Source: Pseudomonadota bacterium
GTDB taxonomy: Bacteria > Pseudomonadota > Alphaproteobacteria > Rhizobiales > Segnochrobactraceae
NCBI GenBank assembly: GCA_023442215.1
Contig: JAEZMP010000343.1
Coordinates: forward strand, 1-7,853
DNA length: 7,853 nucleotides
Direction of reading: 5' to 3'
Of the stretch, positions 1-6,656 are shown piece by piece (the first letter of the stretch is position 1; each line of letters begins with the position of its first letter). The notes below the pieces were generated by a model. It saw only the letters and a program-made list of their open reading frames with translations, did not search any database and was not told where the DNA came from. The position numbers and the translations under genes were made by a program.

Positions 1-1
1 G

Positions 2-1555
2 GTCTACATGGCCCATGCCGCCTTCGCGGCGCTCAACGCGCGCATGGCTGAGGCGGGCGGCAGGGTGTTCGCCAACCCGCGCAATGCCGCCGCCGGCTCG
101 CTGCGCCAGCTCGATCCCTCGATCACCGCCGCGCGCCCCCTGAAGTTCTTTGCCTATGCCTGGGGCGAGATGAGCCGGGTGCCGGAAACGACCCAGTTCG
201 ACATGGTGCAGCGCTTCGGCGCGTGGGGTTTCAAGGTCAACCCGCGGATGCGGCGGTGCTCGAACGTGGCCGAACTCCTCGCCGTCTACCACGAGATCGA
301 GGAAAACCGCGCCAATCTCGGCTACGACATCGACGGCGTGGTCTACAAGGTCGACCGCCTCGATCTGCAGGCCCGGCTCGGCTTCGTGTCCCGCAGCCCG
401 CGCTGGGCCATCGCTCACAAGTTCCCCGCCGAGCAGGCGATGACCGTGCTCGAAGGCATCGACATCCAGGTCGGCCGCACCGGCGCACTCACGCCCGTCG
501 CCAAGCTCAGGCCCGTGACCGTGGGCGGCGTCGTCGTCTCGAACGCCACCCTGCACAACGAGGACGAGATCCGCCGCAAGGACGTGCGCGTCGGCGACAC
601 GGTGGTGGTTCAGCGCGCCGGCGACGTCATCCCGCAGATCGTGCAACCGGTTCTCGACAAGCGGCCGGCCGACGCGGTGCCCTATGTCTTCCCGACGACC
701 TGCCCGGTGTGCGGCAGCCACGCAGTGCGCGAGGTCAATCCCCGCACGGGACGTGAGGATGTGGTGCGCCGCTGTACCGGCGGGCTCATCTGTGCCGCGC
801 AGACGGTCGAGCGGCTGAAGCACTTCGCCTCCCGTCATGCCTTCGACATCGAGGGCCTGGGCGACAAGCAGATCGAGGCGTTCCATCGCGACGGTCTCAT
901 CAACGGCCCCGCCGACATCTTCACGCTGGAAGCCCGCGATGCGGTCTCGCTGAAGAAGCTCAAGGACCGCGAGGGCTTCGGGCCGACGTCGGTCCGCAAC
1001 CTGTTCGCGGCGATCGAGGCGCGGCGCCGCATCGCCCTCCACCGGCTGATCTTCGCCCTCGGCATCCGCCATGTCGGCGAGAGCACGGCGAAGCTGCTGG
1101 CCGGCGCATACGGCACCTGGGCGGCGTTCCAGACGGCGATGGAAGCCGCCGCCGACCACGGTTCGGAAGCCTGGGCCGAGCTCAACACCATCGACGGCAT
1201 CGGCGAGGTGGTGGCGCAGGCGGTGGTGGACTTCTTCGCCGAGGCCCACAATCGCGAGGCGCTTGCAGCTCTGCTGGCGCAGATCGAACCCGAGACGGCC
1301 GAGGCACGCGCGGTCGGCGATTCGCCGATCGCGGGCAAGACGGTGGTATTCACCGGCTCGCTGGAGCGCATGACGCGCGACGAAGCCAAGGCCCGCGCCG
1401 AGGCGATGGGGGCCAAGGTGGCGGGGTCCGTGTCGGCGAAGACGGATCTGGTGGTCGCCGGCCCCGGTGCCGGTTCCAAGCTGAAGAAAGCCGCGGAACT
1501 CGGCATCGAGGTGATCGACGAGGATAGCTGGGTCGCCATGGCCGAGAGGGGTTGA
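2..1555 (+). CDS. ligA: NAD-dependent DNA ligase LigA, 5'-truncated by window edge
   Basis: This enzyme seals nicks in duplex DNA using NAD+, joining Okazaki fragments and completing repair. The frame is open from base 2, and the fragment matches LigA from just after the VRGEV motif, so the adenylation lysine (KxDG) and about the first quarter of the protein lie outside the window. Numbering from the ATG at 8 (an internal Met, not the start), the visible parts are FANPRNAAAGSLRQLD (21-36), nucleotidyltransferase motif DIDGVVYKVD (107-116), WAIAHKFPAE (133-142), the OB fold beginning VGRTGALTPVAKL (155-167), a four-cysteine zinc finger (C232, C235, C256, C262), helix-hairpin-helix repeats (about 280-410) and a C-terminal BRCT domain (about 439-515, with GKTVVFTGSL). 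It ends at TGA 1553-1555. All expected C-terminal domains are intact, so the truncation is only the window boundary. The identification is secure. Confidence 0.98.
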   Translation, partial: VYMAHAAFAALNARMAEAGGRVFANPRNAAAGSLRQLDPSITAARPLKFFAYAWGEMSRVPETTQFDMVQRFGAWGFKVNPRMRRCSNVAELLAVYHEIEENRANLGYDIDGVVYKVDRLDLQARLGFVSRSPRWAIAHKFPAEQAMTVLEGIDIQVGRTGALTPVAKLRPVTVGGVVVSNATLHNEDEIRRKDVRVGDTVVVQRAGDVIPQIVQPVLDKRPADAVPYVFPTTCPVCGSHAVREVNPRTGREDVVRRCTGGLICAAQTVERLKHFASRHAFDIEGLGDKQIEAFHRDGLINGPADIFTLEARDAVSLKKLKDREGFGPTSVRNLFAAIEARRRIALHRLIFALGIRHVGESTAKLLAGAYGTWAAFQTAMEAAADHGSEAWAELNTIDGIGEVVAQAVVDFFAEAHNREALAALLAQIEPETAEARAVGDSPIAGKTVVFTGSLERMTRDEAKARAEAMGAKVAGSVSAKTDLVVAGPGAGSKLKKAAELGIEVIDEDSWVAMAERG

Positions 1556-1565
1556 GCCACCGGCT

Positions 1566-1600
1566 GCGGGGCGGGGCGGGGGCCCTTCGCCCGGTTTAGG
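1566..1600 (+). other. G-rich tract after ligA with weak hairpin
   Basis: Thirteen bases after the ligA stop are three G runs (1568-1571, 1573-1576, 1578-1582) separated by single C residues. GGGC (1580-1583) can pair with GCCC (1589-1592), and a short T run follows at 1595-1597. This could help end ligA transcription, but the stem is only four base pairs and the T tract is short. A complete four-run G-quadruplex is not present. Confidence 0.25.
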
Positions 1601-1769
1601 CTTGAATCGCGCGCTGCCTGCGGCCTTGCTGCTCATGTCCATCCGCGTCGGCGCCATGCCGTTGCCCGGATTGGCGTGGCAGAGTTCGTGGCGCAACGTT
1701 CGGGCGCCTCCGATCGATGGCGGTGCCGCTCTCGCACCGGCGGCTTCCGGGGTAGGGGACTGGTTCGGA

Positions 1770-2429
1770 ATGGAACATATGACGCACTCGCATCGCAACG
1801 TTCGCCGCCGGCCCGGCGTCGGTGTCCTGGTCGCCGCCGTCCTGATGACGGGCGCGACGCCGTTCGCTGCCCTCGCCGGGGATGCCGCCCCCGCTGCCCC
1901 GCCGGCATCCGGCGCACAGGCTCCGGCCGCGACCCCGCCCGCAGCCGCTCCGGCTCCGGCGACCCCGGCAGCCCCCAAGCCGGCTAAGGCCCCCGTGGAC
2001 TATGTCAACGACACGCCCGGCGACCTGCTCGCGGCCATCTATGAGCCCTATCTCGACGGTTCGCCGGATAGCCCGGCGGTCTCCGCTTTCGATGCGAGCC
2101 GCCGGAAGGCCTATTTCACGCCACGGCTCCTGAAGCTCATCGAAGCGCTCGACCGCGGCGGTGCCGCCGAAGGCGGCGTCCTGGGCCGGCTCGGCTTCGA
2201 TCCGATCATCGACGGTTTCAACGACGACCTGTCGAACTTCGCCCTGAGCCAGCCGGTCGAAGTCGGCGGTACGGCCATGTCCTCCGCCACCTTCAGCGTC
2301 AACGGCATGCCGAGCGAGATCGTCTTCATCATGGTCAAGACCGACGGCAAGTGGCGGGTGGACGATATCGAGCGCATTTCCGATGTCTCGCCGTGGTCGC
2401 TGTCCTCGCTCCTCTCCGCCGACGGCTGA
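1770..2429 (+). CDS. Secreted protein with Ala/Pro linker and DUF3828-like domain
   Basis: This is a predicted exported protein of 219 residues with no known activity. A basic N-terminus (R10, R12-R14) precedes a hydrophobic stretch (about 17-36) and a signal-peptidase-like ALA site at 34-36. A low-complexity linker of Ala and Pro (about 37-76) follows, then a globular domain (about 77-215). That domain has TPGDLLAAIYEPYLDG (82-97), a Phe/Asp-rich middle (DPIIDGFNDDLSNF, 144-157) and a terminal strand with GKWRVDDIERI (193-203), which resembles the DUF3828 family as I remember it. I chose the ATG at 1770 because AGGGGA lies ten bases upstream (1754-1759). The ATG at 1779 is a close alternative that also keeps the signal peptide. 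A TTG at 1602 keeps the same frame open but would bury the signal sequence. Location is probably periplasm or cell surface. The family assignment rests on pattern recall and is moderate. Confidence 0.8.
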   Translation: MEHMTHSHRNVRRRPGVGVLVAAVLMTGATPFAALAGDAAPAAPPASGAQAPAATPPAAAPAPATPAAPKPAKAPVDYVNDTPGDLLAAIYEPYLDGSPDSPAVSAFDASRRKAYFTPRLLKLIEALDRGGAAEGGVLGRLGFDPIIDGFNDDLSNFALSQPVEVGGTAMSSATFSVNGMPSEIVFIMVKTDGKWRVDDIERISDVSPWSLSSLLSADG

Positions 2430-2474
2430 CCTGCCGCCTTTCCGTCTTCAGTGGTCATGATGGCGGATCCCGAT

Positions 2475-2499
2475 GGGCCATGCTGGCCCGGTCCGGACC
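2475..2499. repeat. Hairpin next to a 10-bp palindrome, possible terminator
   Basis: GGGCCA (2475-2480) and TGGCCC (2484-2489) form a perfect six-pair stem with a TGC loop. It is followed directly by the palindrome GGTCCGGACC (2490-2499). It lies 45 bases after the stop of the DUF3828-like gene, in a 277-base gap where I see no gene. No T run follows, so it is not a standard intrinsic terminator. It may stabilise or end the upstream transcript. Confidence 0.35.
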
Positions 2500-2697
2500 C
2501 GCGGATGCCATTCGGGTGACCGGTTTCACGTCTGTTTGCGGGCCAGGCGCCTGCCGGCGCTTACGATTTGACCGGCGATGCCGCATGGTCCGTCCCGCCG
2601 GTCGCGGGGCAGGGCGATTCGGCGGGCGCACGGACGATTCCGGCCGTGGTGCCGACGGGGGACCCGTTAGAGGGCCTTGAGAACGGTTCCTGCTGGC

Positions 2698-2703
2698 GGA
2701 GGG
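2698..2703 (+). promoter_or_regulatory. Ribosome binding site deciding the permease start
   Basis: GGAGGG lies three bases before the ATG at 2707. The spacing is tight, but the match is good and favours 2707 over an in-frame TTG at 2677, which would add ten residues without membrane character. Confidence 0.5.
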
Positions 2704-2706
2704 CGC

Positions 2707-3756
2707 ATGTCGACGGATGTCTCGACCAAGGTCATGATCGGTATCATCGCCGCCATCATGATCGGCGCCTGCCTGTTTCTCACCCGGTCGTTCCTCGCGC
2801 CGGTCGCGTTCGCGTTCTATCTCGTCGCTGTGGTCTGGCCTGTGCAGCGCCGCCTGCAGCGTTGGATGTCGACGGGGTTCGCGGCGGTCGTCACCGTGCT
2901 CGTCTCGCTGGCGGTCGTCGGAGCGATGCTGAGCCTGGTGGTGTGGAGCTTCCGCCGGGTCGGTTCATGGCTTCTCGCCAATATCGGCCGCTTCCAGGCG
3001 CTCTATGCCCAGGCCGATACCTGGTTCGAGGCGCATGGCTTCGTGATGGCCGGCCTGATCACTGAGAATTTCGACGTGCGCTGGCTGCTGAGGGTGTTCC
3101 AGGAAGTCTCCGGGTTGCTCCAGAGCCTCAGCAGCTTTCTCGTGGTCATGTTCCTGTTCATGATCCTCGGGCTTCTCGAGGTCGGCGTCTTCCGGGCACA
3201 GCTCGCCGTCCTGCGCCGGCACGATGCCGGCCGTTTCCTCATCGAAGCCGGGGCCGACATGGCCGGCAAGATGCAGAAACACATGCTGGTGCGCTCCGTC
3301 GTCAGCCTCGCGACCGGTGTGGTGGTGTGGGCGTTCACGCTCGCCTCCGGGCTGGAACTCGCGCTTGCGTGGGGCGTGATCGCGTTCTCGATGAACTACA
3401 TCCCCTTCATCGGCCCGTTCGTCGCCACCCTGCTGCCCACGCTATTTGCGCTCATCCAGCTTGAGTCGTGGCGCATGGCGCTGTTCGTGTTCCTTAGTTT
3501 GAACGTCATCCAGTTCGTCTCGGGCAGCTACCTGGAGCCCCGCATCGCCGGGAAGGCGCTGGCGATCTCGCCCGTTCTGGTGCTGCTCGCGATCTTCCTC
3601 TGGGGATTTCTCTGGGGCATCGCCGGCATCCTGCTGGCCGTACCGTTCCTCATTGCGGCGCTGACGCTCTGCGCCCACGCGCCGTCGTTGCGGTGGGTGG
3701 CCGATCTTCTGTCCGGACAGCCGCCTCGCGGCGAACCCGGTTCCGGCGCGGTGTGA
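2707..3756 (+). CDS. AI-2E family transporter (membrane permease)
   Basis: This is a 349-residue inner-membrane protein of the AI-2E transporter family (PerM/TqsA type). Members export varied small solutes or signals, and the name does not establish autoinducer-2 transport here. Hydrophobic segments lie near 9-25, 31-46, 58-80, 140-161, 196-220, 222-250, 257-273 and 287-319, with the family's soluble region between the third and fourth (about 85-135). The diagnostic motifs are MNYIPFIGPFVATLLP (229-244) and YLEPRIAGKALAISPV (275-290), matching the family pattern of a Pro/Gly-rich turn followed by a conserved EPR/L-x-GxxLxxSP stretch. The length is typical (about 340-370). The start at 2707 has a GGAGGG ribosome binding site. 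Upstream is a 277-base gap, so it probably has its own promoter, though I could not pick one out. The gene converges on the alpha/beta hydrolase gene. The substrate is unknown. Confidence 0.92.
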   Translation: MSTDVSTKVMIGIIAAIMIGACLFLTRSFLAPVAFAFYLVAVVWPVQRRLQRWMSTGFAAVVTVLVSLAVVGAMLSLVVWSFRRVGSWLLANIGRFQALYAQADTWFEAHGFVMAGLITENFDVRWLLRVFQEVSGLLQSLSSFLVVMFLFMILGLLEVGVFRAQLAVLRRHDAGRFLIEAGADMAGKMQKHMLVRSVVSLATGVVVWAFTLASGLELALAWGVIAFSMNYIPFIGPFVATLLPTLFALIQLESWRMALFVFLSLNVIQFVSGSYLEPRIAGKALAISPVLVLLAIFLWGFLWGIAGILLAVPFLIAALTLCAHAPSLRWVADLLSGQPPRGEPGSGAV

Positions 3757-3768
3757 TCCGCTCCGCGC
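3746..3768. terminator. Possible shared stem between convergent genes
   Basis: GCGCGG (3746-3751) is the exact inverse complement of CCGCGC (3763-3768), with an 11-base loop that contains the permease stop codon. The hydrolase stop (3770-3772) lies just outside. Such a stem could end transcription from both sides, but neither strand has a T run, so termination by this hairpin alone is doubtful. Confidence 0.3.
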
Positions 3769-3769
3769 T

Positions 3770-5287
3770 TCAGTCCGCAGTCCGGGCAGGCGCGGGAACC
3801 TCGGGCGGCGGCAGATCGGCCGCGATCCGGTCCGCCATGTACGGGAAGAACGGGTTCGACTGCATCCGCATGATGAAGTCCATGCCGACCACCAGAGCCC
3901 GGCTTTCGCCGCGCGAGGAAAGCGTGCCGAGCGAGATGCCGAAGTCCTCCGACGGCGTCTCGTCGGGAGTGAGGCCGTAGAGTCCGTCCGACAGCGGAAA
4001 CGGCACGGCGATGTGCGACAGCGAATAGACGTCGTGAGGATAGGTGAGAGGCAGCGGCACCGTGGATGCGCTCGTCGCTCCCGCCTCGGTGACGAGGGCT
4101 TCCATCTGCGGGGTGTCGCGGGTCCGGTTGGTGACGACGATCGAGCGGAACGGCCGCGGCGCAGGCGGCATGAGGTCCGCCAGGGCGGCGAGCGTGCTCG
4201 GCCGGAACATCGCGAGCGAATCGACATCGGCATTGCGGTTGATGTCGAACAGCACGAGTTCGCTGCGGGCTTCGGCGAGCACTGCGTGCAGGGCGTTTAC
4301 GACGGCAGCCGTGCTGACCGTGGTGTCGAGCACGGAGAGGAACGTCTGGACCGGTGGGAAGTCCTTCAGTCCGCCGTCATCGGCGTGGCGGGCGATGGCC
4401 TCCTGCAGGGCCTGCGTCAGCAGGTACGACTGGCGGGCGGCATTGACCGGAAAGGAGTTGTACTTGAACGGGTTGAACTCCGGCAGGATGTTGAGCCACG
4501 CCGCCTTGGCGAACGCGGGCAGAACCGCAGGAAGAGCCGCGAGCCCGGCGAAGCGGGCGAATTCCGTCACCCCGACCATGGGCGACAGCAGCACGACCTT
4601 CGCAGGCCGCGGCAGCGCGCCGTCATCGAGGCTGTCGAGGGTGTAGAGCAGAGCGAGCGCGCCGCCGTTCGAATAGCCGACGATGTGGATCGGCCCGTCC
4701 GGCCCCGCCGCCCGCCGCGCTTCGCGCATCGCGAGGCGGGTCGCGGCCATCCAGTCCTGCCACGAGCCCCGCGTCAGGCCGCCGGGCACGGTGCCGTGTC
4801 CCGGCAGGCGCACCCCGACGGCGACGAAGCCGCGAGCCGCGTAGAGTTCGGCGATATGGCGCAGGCTGTAGGGTGAATCCGTCAGGCCGTGCAGCAGGAC
4901 CACCGCCCCGTGCACGGCTCCCGGCGGTTCGATCTCGTAGGATCGGTTCCAGTCCTTCGCGAAGCCGGGCGGGTAGATCCGGCTGCCGCTGAAATAGCGA
5001 TTGATCGGCGTGCGGTCTTCGGCGTCGAGCTTTTCCGTCACCTGCGTCCGCACGCTCTGGAACGCCTCGTCTTCCGCCGCGAGATAGGCCTGCCAGTCGC
5101 CGCGGTCCATCTCGGTGATGGAGAGTTCATGGGGCACGAAGCTGTGCCACGGCTCAAGGGGAGGGCCACGCTCGACATCCCAGATGCGCACGGCGAGGAG
5201 CGTGACGAGAACCGCGGCCGCGACGAGACCGAGACGCTTCGCAAGGGTCAGAAGACGCCTGAATATCGATCGCCTGGGCTCGGGCAT
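3770..5287 (-). CDS. Membrane-anchored alpha/beta hydrolase (serine lipase/esterase-like)
   Basis: This is a predicted serine hydrolase of 505 residues. A basic N-terminus is followed by one hydrophobic segment (about 19-33) with no clear cleavage site, suggesting a signal anchor with the enzyme on the periplasmic side. The Hydrolase_4-like core begins near 127. VVLLHGLTDSPYSLRH (129-144) holds the HG oxyanion motif, LPGHGTVPGG (161-170) is the lysophospholipase-type loop, and GYSNGG (204-209) is the nucleophile elbow with Ser206. The likely catalytic acid is Asp320 (SVLDTTVST) and the likely histidine is His425 (YSLSHIAVPF). The protein is longer than typical 280-320 residue monoacylglycerol lipases, because of an N-terminal segment (35-126) and insertions before the histidine. 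The start ATG has GGAG ten bases upstream. It lies 69 bases downstream of the Rrf2 regulator on the same strand. The substrate cannot be told from sequence; an acyl ester is likely from the family. Confidence 0.9.
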   Translation of the reverse strand: MPEPRRSIFRRLLTLAKRLGLVAAAVLVTLLAVRIWDVERGPPLEPWHSFVPHELSITEMDRGDWQAYLAAEDEAFQSVRTQVTEKLDAEDRTPINRYFSGSRIYPPGFAKDWNRSYEIEPPGAVHGAVVLLHGLTDSPYSLRHIAELYAARGFVAVGVRLPGHGTVPGGLTRGSWQDWMAATRLAMREARRAAGPDGPIHIVGYSNGGALALLYTLDSLDDGALPRPAKVVLLSPMVGVTEFARFAGLAALPAVLPAFAKAAWLNILPEFNPFKYNSFPVNAARQSYLLTQALQEAIARHADDGGLKDFPPVQTFLSVLDTTVSTAAVVNALHAVLAEARSELVLFDINRNADVDSLAMFRPSTLAALADLMPPAPRPFRSIVVTNRTRDTPQMEALVTEAGATSASTVPLPLTYPHDVYSLSHIAVPFPLSDGLYGLTPDETPSEDFGISLGTLSSRGESRALVVGMDFIMRMQSNPFFPYMADRIAADLPPPEVPAPARTAD

Positions 5288-5356
5288 CGTCCGGCATCTC
5301 CGAAAGCGGGCCTCGACGAAGCGGATGGCCGCCGCGCCGCAGCCGGAACGGTCATA

Positions 5357-5806
5357 TCAGATATCGTAGACCATCGCCCGGCCGGCCGTCTGCGCCTGCT
5401 CGCGCATGTCGGCGATGGAGGCGCGGTCGAGCACCTCGGCCATGGCGTCGCGCGCCTGCAGCATCATCAGCCGAACGGAACAGGTCGAGACGTCGGCACA
5501 GTCGTCGCAGGGCAGATAGGCGGTGCGCGAGGCGCACCCGATCGGCGCCAGCGGTCCGTCGAGCACGCGGATCGCCTGGCCGACCATGATCTCGCCCGCC
5601 GGACGCGCCAGTGCGTAGCCACCGCCGGGGCCCTTCTTGCTGCGCACCAGCCCCGCATTGCGCAGGTCGTTGAGGATCGCGTCGAGGAATTTCTTGGAAA
5701 TGTTGTTCTGCTCGGCGATCTGGGCGGCGAGCGCCGTCTGCCCGGCCGGCAGGCCGGCCAGATGAACCAGCGCCTTCAGACCGTACTTTCCCTTGTTGCT
5801 GAGCAT
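5357..5806 (-). CDS. Rrf2 family transcriptional regulator with four-cysteine cluster
   Basis: This is a 149-residue DNA-binding regulator of the Rrf2 family (IscR, NsrR, RirA and CymR relatives). The N-terminal winged helix starts with MLSNKGKYGLKALVHLA, includes the recognition-helix region NNISKKFLDAILNDLRNAGLV (34-54), and continues into the wing, SKKGPGGGYALARP (56-69). Then come cysteines C91, C100, C103 and C109. Rrf2 proteins that sense iron, nitric oxide or redox state bind an iron-sulfur cluster through three cysteines in this region. The cysteines suggest cluster binding, but the spacing (8, 2, 5 intervening residues) differs from IscR (5, 5). An in-frame ATG at 5836 would add ten residues; I prefer 5806 because the family normally begins with this motif, though no strong ribosome binding site distinguishes them. 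It lacks isc, suf or iron-uptake neighbours, so the regulon is unknown. The hydrolase follows 69 bases downstream and may be co-transcribed. Confidence 0.93.
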   Translation of the reverse strand: MLSNKGKYGLKALVHLAGLPAGQTALAAQIAEQNNISKKFLDAILNDLRNAGLVRSKKGPGGGYALARPAGEIMVGQAIRVLDGPLAPIGCASRTAYLPCDDCADVSTCSVRLMMLQARDAMAEVLDRASIADMREQAQTAGRAMVYDI

Positions 5807-5859
5807 CGAACCGATCCGTCCGCAGAGGCGGGCCATTCCCGTCAGGCCGCGGGAAGCGC

Positions 5860-5896
5860 TTGCACGAGTTTAGGAAAAACAGCCGCCGGAGTGCAA
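5860..5896. promoter_or_regulatory. Inverted repeat upstream of the Rrf2 gene, candidate operator
   Basis: TTGCAC (5860-5865) and GTGCAA (5891-5896) are exact inverse complements separated by 25 bases, 54-90 bases before the Rrf2 start. Read on the minus strand, the distal half gives TTGCAC, a possible -35 element, with a poor -10 match (CCTAAA) 16 bases on. Many Rrf2 proteins regulate their own promoter, so an operator here is plausible, but six-base arms can occur by chance. Confidence 0.3.
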
Positions 5897-5899
5897 TAT

Positions 5900-5913
5900 G
5901 GCGGCATGCCGCC
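5900..5913. repeat. Perfect 14-bp palindrome upstream of the Rrf2 gene
   Basis: GGCGGCATGCCGCC is its own inverse complement and lies 94-107 bases upstream of the Rrf2 start. It falls in the 240-base gap between the Rrf2 start and the GNAT stop, which holds no gene I can support. It may bind a dimeric regulator, or reflect chance in GC-rich DNA. Confidence 0.35.
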
Positions 5914-6046
5914 GGGCGTGGTCTACGCGGCGCGGGGGGTAACGGCAACCGGATATCATCAATTCCCGGGCCGTTTCTAGAATAATGATCCTCACGACCT
6001 GCCCGGTCGCCCGACGCAGCCACCTCACGGGCTCGCCTGCGCGTGC

Positions 6047-6619
6047 TCAGGTCTCCGCCGCGGAGAAGATCGGCCGCGAGAACAGCAAGGTCTCCCGGCC
6101 GTCCATGAGGGCGGAACGCCGGTCGCGAAAGCCGGCCTTCGCGGCGACGCGGATGGAAGGCGCGTTGGCCGGATCGATCAGGCAGACGCAGCGGGAGAAC
6201 CGCTGCTGGCCGTCCAGCCACGTCAGGGCCGCCGTGAGGGCCTCCGTGGCGTAGCCCTGCCCATGCGCCCATGGTGCAAACGCCCAGCCGGCTTCGGGCA
6301 GGCCCTTGATCGAGGGTTCCGTGGCGCGGTGGAAGTCCGCGAAGCCAAGATCGCCGGCATAGCGGCCGGAGGCCTTTTCGCGAACGGCCCAGTAGCCGAA
6401 CCCGAGCAGCGGCCACAGGCCGCGATACCGCAGCAGCCGCAGCCAGGATTCACGCGGCGTCGCGGGCTTGCCGCCGAGGATGCTGTCGACGATCGCTGGG
6501 GCCTGCCACATCGCTGTGAGCGGTTCGAAATCGCGCACGCTGTGGCCGCTGAGGAGCAGTCGCTCGGTCTCGAGAACCGGCGGCGCGGACGTAGACCCGA
6601 TGATCTGATCGTCGCTCAT
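6047..6619 (-). CDS. GNAT family N-acetyltransferase (RimJ/RimL type)
   Basis: This is a 190-residue acetyltransferase that should transfer an acetyl group from acetyl-CoA to an amine on a protein or small molecule. It starts in the usual Acetyltransf_3 way with LETERLLLSGHSVRDFEPL (16-34). GYWAVREKASGRYAGDLGF (75-93) forms the central strands, and the acetyl-CoA pyrophosphate-binding motif A is GWAFAPWAHGQGYATEAL (111-128), with HGQGYA fitting Q/R-x-x-G-x-G/A. Motif B follows in NAPSIRVAAKAGF (152-164), where the Asn and the AAKAGF helix are typical. The length is normal for the family. The start ATG at 6619 has a weak GGGA eight bases away. A hairpin repeat lies directly upstream, so any promoter is within or near it. 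The RimJ/RimL resemblance does not identify the acceptor: ribosomal proteins, other proteins or a metabolite are all possible. Confidence 0.94.
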   Translation of the reverse strand: MSDDQIIGSTSAPPVLETERLLLSGHSVRDFEPLTAMWQAPAIVDSILGGKPATPRESWLRLLRYRGLWPLLGFGYWAVREKASGRYAGDLGFADFHRATEPSIKGLPEAGWAFAPWAHGQGYATEALTAALTWLDGQQRFSRCVCLIDPANAPSIRVAAKAGFRDRRSALMDGRETLLFSRPIFSAAET

Positions 6620-6656
6620 GCCGACATCCCAATGCGTGCAGCCATACGGGATCGCT

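Noticed and set aside
1602..1769. N-terminal extension of the DUF3828-like protein from a TTG
   Set aside because: It would bury a good signal peptide behind 56 residues, and the ATG at 1770 has a better ribosome binding site.
2568..3065. Plus-strand open frame overlapping the start of the permease
   Set aside because: It is out of frame with the AI-2E family protein and has shadow-like composition.
4013..5980. Long plus-strand open frames opposite the hydrolase and Rrf2 genes
   Set aside because: They are Arg/Gly/His-rich antisense shadows typical of high-GC DNA, while the minus-strand frames encode clear protein families.
5970..5995. Irr, RirA or Fur-type iron box in the AT-rich pocket
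   Set aside because: TTCTAGAA is reminiscent of parts of such motifs, but the spacing and full consensus are not met.
5352..6416. Minus-strand 354-residue open frame spanning the GNAT and Rrf2 genes
   Set aside because: It is out of frame with both recognised proteins, is Arg/Gly-rich and shows no domain.
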